Source: Eurosta solidaginis
Taxonomy: Eukaryota; Arthropoda; Insecta; Diptera; Tephritidae
Assembly: GCF_040869045.1 (NCBI RefSeq)
Contig: NC_090320.1
Coordinates: forward strand, 246,884,978-246,948,977
DNA: 64,000 nucleotides
Reading direction: 5' to 3'
Shown: positions 57,650-64,000 of the stretch, piece by piece
How the letters are laid out: every line of letters begins with the position of its first letter
Numbering within the stretch: position 1 is the first letter of the stretch
Notes under the pieces: model-generated
Databases searched by the model: none
Told to the model about the DNA's origin: nothing
Seen by the model: the letters and a program-made list of their open reading frames with translations, nothing else
Position numbers and translations under genes: made by a program

Positions 57650-58180
57650 CCGAAGCGGGAACCGAAATCGGATGGCGTATTATGAATTTGTTATCGAAGT
57701 GTAAGCGCTTTGTTATCGACAAGCTACCGGTTTGTGATCGGCGGCTCTGAGGCGTGATATGCGATATGGTAAAGTAATCGGGTTTTTATAGGTGCGTTAT
57801 CGACGAGCTATACATAAGTAATCGATTTGTTAATGAAATGTTATTATCGATAACAAAAATTATAAATGAGATGCAAATTTTATCTCGATGATTTATCGGT
57901 TTGTTGTTGAAAATTTATCGATAAGTTGTCAAAAATTATAGATTGATAATAAAAAATATATCGATATGTTATCGAAAATTTATCGATTTTTTGTTGATTT
58001 GTTATTGGCAAGCTATCGATTTTTTGTTAAAAGTAATCGATTTGACATGAAAATGTATCGATATCTAATAAGACGTTTACCAAATTGTTACGAGCCTTAT
58101 CAATTTGTTATTGAAAACCTAGCGGTTTGTTATGAAGCAAATTTCGATAAAACTTCAGTTTAAAATCGATGACACATCTA
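57650..58180. repeat. TTATCGA-rich degenerate repeat block
   Basis: TTATCGA, ATCGATTTGTTA, TTATCGATAA and GTTATCGAAAATTTATCGAT recur at 20-35-bp spacing. It is the reverse-sense counterpart of 11355-12045. It begins after a purine-rich AAAGGGAAAG stretch. Confidence 0.6.
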
Positions 58181-59502
58181 AAAACCGTTGGTAATCATTC
58201 CCTATCATAAATAAGCCGAGAATCAAATAATATCTTTTCGTTACCGGTTGTTACAAAAATCCAACGAAGCTCTTCCTTGAAAGCCTGAAATTATTTGTTT
58301 CTGTAAAAGTTTCCTCTGTTGTGGTTTAAATTCATCTCCTGGGCAAGCTCACATTGGCTGACGTACACCTGTATGTTTTCACACCGAACTTCTTGAGTAC
58401 TTGGGTCGCACGCCTTTCATTTGTCCATTGTGAAAGTCCTCGACGAGTGTCGGGTGGGGGCACATTCGTTCAACAAGATAATTCCTAATTTATTAGTCTT
58501 AATATACCACCTGCTTTTCTATATAACCTTAAGTAGAAGGGCAAGATCTACCTACATTGCCTCTTCCAGGCTGCAGAGAAGCTGTAAGCCCAGATATCTG
58601 GGAAGACCGCCAACTGAAAAACACCGTAGACTGTAATGGAACTACAACTGTCTTAGACATTCCTGTCTCGAAGTAGGACCTTATGTTTTGTACTGCAGTC
58701 TTTCTAACATAAGGTAATTTTTTTTACCCCATTCAGCGGATCTTTTGCTATGCTATTTAATATCGCTTCATGGCTGTAGTTGGCTGATATGCAGATGTTA
58801 TATTCTCTCACCCTATGTGCCAAACACTTCGAGAACACATGCACAGGCACCAAATGAACTATGACTCACAGCCCTTTCAATGGTGCGCTGCGCACTGTAC
58901 TTAATATTCTCACGCATGCTATCTCTTGCAACATCCTAACCTGTTCTCTGTGAAAGTTTTTACTCTTCATAGAGCGGCTAGTACTCGCTTTTCAACGAGC
59001 ACTGAGTTTAACAACGGGGCGAGAACTTGGGCCTGTTTTGCGCTATTGAAATTGTATCTCAAAACTTAAAAAAACATAAGTAAACTGCGAAATTAAGAAT
59101 TGGGTCGAAATATACTAAAACCAAACTCGTTCAGTGCTAGAAACTTTCTCTACATGTACCAGTATATGCTAAATCAATGTCGACTATGCATATTGGTAGA
59201 CAAGCTGGTTTGGTGTTGTTGTTTAACCAGTAAAATGCCAGTAAGTAAATTGCGAACAAAATCAAATAACGAAGCAAACGATATCGAATAAAACCAAATG
59301 AAATATTCTATAAAAGTAACCACGTTTTAGCAATAAAAAAATCACATTCACATTTTCTTATACAGTCAGACAAATACATACATATATATATAAAATAAAC
59401 TACACGAAATTATGTGTCCACTTATAAGTGAACACTTAAAGAATACATCACAGAATATGAGGAAGCATGTATAAAATTGATATATTCACTTCCTTATTCT
59501 AT
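58181..59502. other. No supported gene
   Basis: Mixed-composition sequence at 58270-58970 may be decayed transposon coding DNA, but I cannot assign it. The rest is AT-rich. Confidence 0.35.
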
Positions 59503-59510
59503 ATATACAT

Positions 59511-61809
59511 TAGGGTGGCCCTTATTTTCCAAAGTGTTCCTATTCTCGATCTCATCCCCTACAAATATGCGAATAGCCTAAAAACTAGAATATACAAAGT
59601 TTTAGGTGAATCGAAAAAGGGTTAAATGTGGCGCAAAGAACTTCAAATCCTGAAAAAAAACGAATTTTTACAATTTCTTAAATTTGGTCAACCGTACTTC
59701 ATTTTTTATTGGCGACACCGTGTTATGAGTAAGTTCTAGAGATATTGCACTTCCAAATAAATCTAAAACAATAAAAATTGGTCAAATAATAATAAAGTTA
59801 TAAAATAAATTATGCCTTAAACACGTTGTAATTACTTCAAGAATGTGTATATAATGAGTATACGTAAATGAGTTTGTTTCACATTTTTTTGAAAATACAT
59901 TTTTAAAACATATACATACATATATCTTGTGAAACTTTAGCTGACGCGTATATAATATGATATTATTTCCTAGGATCTAATTTATGATGATTTATTACGT
60001 GATTCAAATTGTTTTTTATAATCAGTTACAACTTGTAATAAATATTGTTTTTCTTGTTCGTCATTTGTAAGTATTCTATTATATTACTCCATAAGTTTTG
60101 CTCCCTGTTCTGCTGTGTCGTTAACTACTTTTATATTTATAACAGTATCCTTAGCTTTTTTATAGGTTTCTGTATCCCCCAGTACCCAAACCGACCAAAA
60201 AAAATCAATTGTATTTCCTGTTACAAAATCGTGTATTTCTTTTTCTATGAATTTATTGATTTCACTGGGCTTTAAGTGTAACCTCTTTAAATTTTCTATT
60301 TCCTTGTCGCAGTTGTCTATGCTTTTGAGTTTTTCCACTATCTTTTTCTTCATGGTACAAGAGACGACATCATCGAACAATGCCAATGCAATACATTCTT
60401 CAGACATGTACCATAGGTGGTACAAAACTTTTTTATTGTAATGTCAGACATTTTTTTTATTAACATTTCTGTATTTATAAATTTCTTTAATAAAGTATAA
60501 GTCTTGAAGAGGTGCTCTATGAGGATTGGTACAGTTATAAACCAAAGCTTAACATAGAATTATATAATAAACGCGCATATACTTGCTATCGAATTCTCTC
60601 CATACTCCGTTAGTTTAAGCTGTTCGCGAAATAAATGGATTTTTAAGCAATACAATGCCTTAGACATCCACCGAGCATGAGGAGTGTGCCCTGGTACACG
60701 GAACTTTATGCCATTACTTGCTCCTAGACATATAGACGTTATTTTCAATAATTCCCTATAGTAATCTGTTATTATTTTCTTTTTCCACTCTTACTTAGAT
60801 ACATTTAGAATCGTATCTTTGCCATCGCTTAAAAATAATTTCAATTCATTATTTTGTAGCAAATATTTAAAATTATTTTTTGGATGTTTTTCCAATTTTC
60901 TTGAAATCGCCGAAATAACTTGACGTCCTTACTTGTATTTACTGCAAAATAACATTTGAAAACCCCTCTCAGCAAAACTTCATAAATATGATGATGATAA
61001 GATAGATACAATAGTTTTCTCTCAAGTTTTTTTTAATAACGTTGCAGCTCCTTTTATAACGCCTGTGTTAACCGATGTTGTATCGAAACCACAGGCCACA
61101 AATCATCCTTCAGATTCCATTCAAATAACAGTTCATACAACGTATCAGCTATTTCCTAGCCTGTTGCAGCATATAATTTTGGAGCTCCTATTAACTGTTT
61201 GCCATTCTTGTAAGTAACAACAACTGGAAGTCGTTCCACCTTTTCATGACCTTTTATTTCTGGAAATAGTTTTCTATCCCAAATTATCTATTTAAAAAAC
61301 CTACTATTCAAAATTTGTTCATTCAAGATCAGTATAGTTTTTATAAGAAAACGTCAAAGAAATTTTTTGTAGTACACATTTTATAACGGTAACGGTTATA
61401 AGGCTATATCACAAGTATGTGACGCTTCAGCATACACGTGCAACACATTTGCACAGACTTTTCATATTTGTTTGTCGAAAGCAATATATATTTTTCCCTG
61501 TAACTCTGTTATTGATTGACCGATTTTGAAGATCCCGGCTATTTTAGAAAAGTAAGAAAATGCAGATCTGACTACGGTATGGAAAAGCAGTCAATTTTCG
61601 TAGGGCTTAGAAATATGGAAGCCTGAAACACGAAATTGCAAAAATTCGTAATTTTTCAGGATTTCAACCCATTTGCGCCACCTCTAAATCTTTTTTTATT
61701 GGCCTAAAAATTTTTATATATTCGTTTTTAAGCTATTCACATATTTTTAGGGGGTGAGATCAAAAATCCAAACTCTTTTTTCCCCTCCATACAACGAAGG
61801 GCCACCCTA
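59511..61809. mobile_element. hAT-like transposon, 2.3 kb, with long inverted ends
   Basis: The ends TAGGGTGGCCCTTATTTTCC and, inverted, TAGGGTGGCCCTTCGTTGTA start imperfect inverted repeats of about 190 bp (ATATG(C/T)GAATAGC(C/T)TAAAAAC, GTGGCGCAAA, AAATCCTGAAAAA). A perfect 8-bp duplication ATATACAT flanks it (59503-59510 and 61810-61817). The interior holds a broken transposase-like gene on the minus strand. Confidence 0.93.
59983..61295 (-). pseudogene. Decayed transposase-like gene of the hAT-like element
   Basis: Minus-strand fragments in order: KLFPEIKGHEKVERLPVVVT and YKNGKQLIGAPKLYAATG, stop, EIADTLYELLFEWNLKDDL, frameshift, CGFDTTSVNTG, then frame-broken sequence. Next come PGHTPHARWMSKALYCLKIH and LFREQLKLTEYG (60560-60748), then MYHLWYMSEECIALALFDD to VNDTAEQGAKLME (60084-60425), a TAA stop, and continuing YNRILTNDEQEKQYLLQVVT. 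I recall the FDTT..NTG and NDTAE.G phrases from arthropod transposon proteins, but cannot name the family with certainty. It is non-functional. Confidence 0.7.
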
Positions 61810-61817
61810 ATATACAT

Positions 61818-62462
61818 ATGTACACATATGCATATGTATATGCATAAGTGATGGCTCAGTATACCAGCAGTATTTCCTGAATCCCTTTAAGACATTTTAA
61901 ATACATTTTTATTTCTTGCCCTCACTCTTCTAATAAAAGCACAAAACTACCCCTCTAGCAAGACACAATAAAACCAGGCAGGTGATCTCAGTAGTACACC
62001 AAAATAAATTTTGACGGCCCGGTCATGAATTTTAAAGGCAAAAGTTGTGGTACTATGTTGCGACTTTTTTAATACTTTAGCAATGAAATATGCGTAAAAC
62101 AGTCAAATTCGATCTATCTCACACATCGGAAACGGGAACATGACATAAAAGTGATTGAAAACAAAAGCAAAAGCAAGAACAAGTAGAGGAAGGTTGGAGG
62201 AAGGTAGGAAAAGTAAAGAGACCAAGAGGAATAGGCAAGGGAATAGGTATAAGGTAAAAGTAAGAATAAGGGTAACGGTTTGAGAGAAAGTTTTAACAAG
62301 AGGTTTACAGAAAGAGCAACGATAATATATGGATAAGATTGAGAGTAGTAGTGAGAGTTAAACTTGGATAAGAGCAAAAGCCGGAAGAGTAAGAGAACAA
62401 ACTGGAAGATTTACGGAAGTATGAAAGGGATAGGGAAGTTGAATGGGCCGATAAAGGTAAAC
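61818..62462. other. Purine-rich intergenic stretch
   Basis: 62150-62460 is strongly A/G-biased on the plus strand, with loose repeats such as GAGGAAGGT, AAGGGAATAGG and AAGGTAAAAGTAAG. A shorter similar run is at 57575-57665. No gene. Confidence 0.5.
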
Positions 62463-62797
62463 TAAACAAGTAAGGAAGGCTATGTTCAGGTGTAACTGAA
62501 AATTACATACTCAGCTGCCAAATTACAACTTGCAAACTATTAAATTACCTTCTTTTAAAAGTGGGCGATGCCACGCGCATTGTCCAAATTTTACTAATTT
62601 TATATTCTGCGTAAGGTAACCCCACCTCCCAAGTTGCATCGCTTTTTCCGTCTTTGACCGGAGACAAATACCGAGGAACCCATACACCACACTTCAATAA
62701 AATATCTCAATGTTTACTCAAGTTATCGTGAGCACAAATTGACATACGAACAGATGGACGGACGAACGGACGAACGGACATGGCTAAATCATTTCCT
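62463..62797 (+). mobile_element. Short family A element
   Basis: It starts AACAAGTAAGGAAGGCTATG and ACATACTCAGCTGCCAAATT, then jumps to the last part of the body (TTAAATTACCTTCTTTTAAA) and a GACGGACGAACGGAC microsatellite with ATGGCTAAATCATTTCC at about 62797. The array and the outermost terminal segment are missing. It abuts the next copy head to head. Confidence 0.75.
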
Positions 62798-62800
62798 TTT

Positions 62801-64000
62801 TATACTCAGCTGAGCAGAGCACACATAGTATATTAACTTTGTTCGCATAACGGTAATCCCTAACGACATAGACTAATCGAGATATAGACTTCAATATATC
62901 AAAATGATCTGGGTGAAAAAAGAAATTCATTTAGCCATGTCCGTCCGTGCGTCCGTCTGTAAACACGATAACTTGAGTAAATTTTGAGGTATCTTGATGA
63001 AATTTGGTATGTAGGTTCCTGGGCGCTCATCTCAGATAGCTATTTAAAATGAACGAAATCGGACCACGCACACTTTTTCGATATCGAAAATTTCGAAAAA
63101 CTGAAAAAGTGCGATAATTCATTACCAAAGACGGATAAGCGATGAAACTTGGTAGGTGCGTTGCCCTTATTACGCAAAATAGAAAATAAAAAAAATTTTG
63201 GACAATGGGCATGGCACCGCCCACTTTTAAAAGAAGGTAATTTAAAAGTTTTGCAAGCTGAAATTTGGCAGTCGTTGAATATATGATGATGAAATTTGGT
63301 AGGCATGTTACCCCTATTATCATATGTGTGCTAAATAAAAATTAGCGAAATCGGATGACGAACACGCCCACGTTTAAAAAAAAATTTTTTTTATGTCAAA
63401 TTTTAACAAAAAATTTAATATCTTCACAGTATAAAAGTAAATTATGTCAACATTCGACTCCACTAATGATATGGTGCAACAAAATACAAAGATAAATAAA
63501 AATTTCAAAATGGGCGTAACTCCGCACTTTTTCATTTAATTCGTCTAGAATACTTGTAATGTCATAAGTCGAACAAAAATTTGCCAATCCTTGTGAAATT
63601 TGGTAGGGACATAGATTCTATGACGGTAACTGTTTTCTGTGAAAATGAGCGAAATCGGTTGAAGCCACGCCCAGTTTTTATACACAGTCGACCGTCTGTC
63701 CTTCCGCTCGGCCGTTAGCACGATAACTTGCGCAAAAAAAGATATATCTTAACTAAACTTAGTTCACGTACTTATCTGAAGTCACTTTATCTTGGTATCA
63801 AATATGGCCGAAATATGACTATGACCACGTCCACTTTTCCGATATCGAAAATTACGAAAAATGAAAAAAAAATGCCATAATTCTGTACCAAATATGAAAA
63901 AAGAGATGAAACATGGTAATTGGATTGGTTTATTGACGCAAAATATAACTTTAGAAAAAACTTTGTAAAACGGGTGTGACACCTACCATATTCAGTAGAA
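62801..64000 (-). mobile_element. Family A element, continues beyond the window
   Basis: The left end is TATACTCAGCTGAGCAGAGC with GTCC/GTGC microsatellite near 62939. The body follows in the same order as in 47154-51585 (CCACGCACACTTTTTCGATA, GGGCATGGCACCGCCCACTT, AAAATGGGCGTAACTCCGC, GAAGCCACGCCCAGTTTTTA, GTGTGACACCTACCATATTC). The tandem array, if present, lies past 64000. Confidence 0.85.

Noticed and set aside
60045..60275. Plus-strand ORF of 76 codons
   Set aside because: It is antisense to the transposase-like fragment at 60084-60425, which has recognisable transposon phrases.

Overview
This window is eukaryotic, AT-rich and dominated by repeats. It is most likely from a higher fly (Diptera, Schizophora), and a tephritid fruit fly is my best guess. 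The reasons are: an insect calmodulin-lysine N-methyltransferase with a long poly-Gln leader; rolling-circle-like (DINE/mini-me type) repeats with GTCC microsatellites and internal tandem repeats; tRNA-derived SINEs; an LTR family with TGTGGCGAAT ends; and R1/LOA-type LINE fragments carrying RNase H. The family and genus are inference from repeat style, not from a search.

Only one host gene is well supported: CAMKMT on the minus strand at 42144-43544. Its coding sequence is a single uninterrupted ORF, with a splice acceptor in the 5' leader and a polyadenylation hexamer downstream. All other coding-looking pieces are decayed transposon genes: three LINE fragments at 13.1-13.5, 20.7-21.6 and 31.3-32.7 kb, and one hAT-like transposase at 59.9-61.3 kb.

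Layout. 1-9.6 kb: two large 'family A' rolling-circle-like elements with 130-bp tandem repeats, plus a full 362-bp SINE with a 17-bp target duplication. 9.6-17 kb: a CGATA-rich block, an LTR, a LINE tail, a small family A copy, and Tc1-like and tRNA-like repeats. 17-26.5 kb: two more family A copies interrupted by a SINE and a LINE, foldback elements, and a deeply nested tRNA-repeat/hAT/SINE/LTR chain. 26.5-38.4 kb: hAT MITEs, the RNase H LINE, a solo LTR, foldbacks and a Harbinger-like MITE. 38.6-41.6 kb: minisatellites and a 195-bp satellite built from a MITE-like unit. 42-43.7 kb: CAMKMT. 44-46.3 kb: a GGTTAY hexamer block, a 120-bp tandem repeat and a hAT MITE. 46.5-56.2 kb: a family B element holding a 4.4-kb family A element, then a second 3.5-kb family A element in inverted orientation. 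56.8-64 kb: a foldback, a second CGATA block, a 2.3-kb hAT element, and two abutting family A copies running off the window.

Family A occupies about 16 kb, a quarter of the window. The strongest structural results are exact or near-exact 8-bp target duplications on five hAT-like elements (core ATATACAT), recent higher-order duplication inside a family A array, and the apparent MITE origin of the 195-bp satellite.
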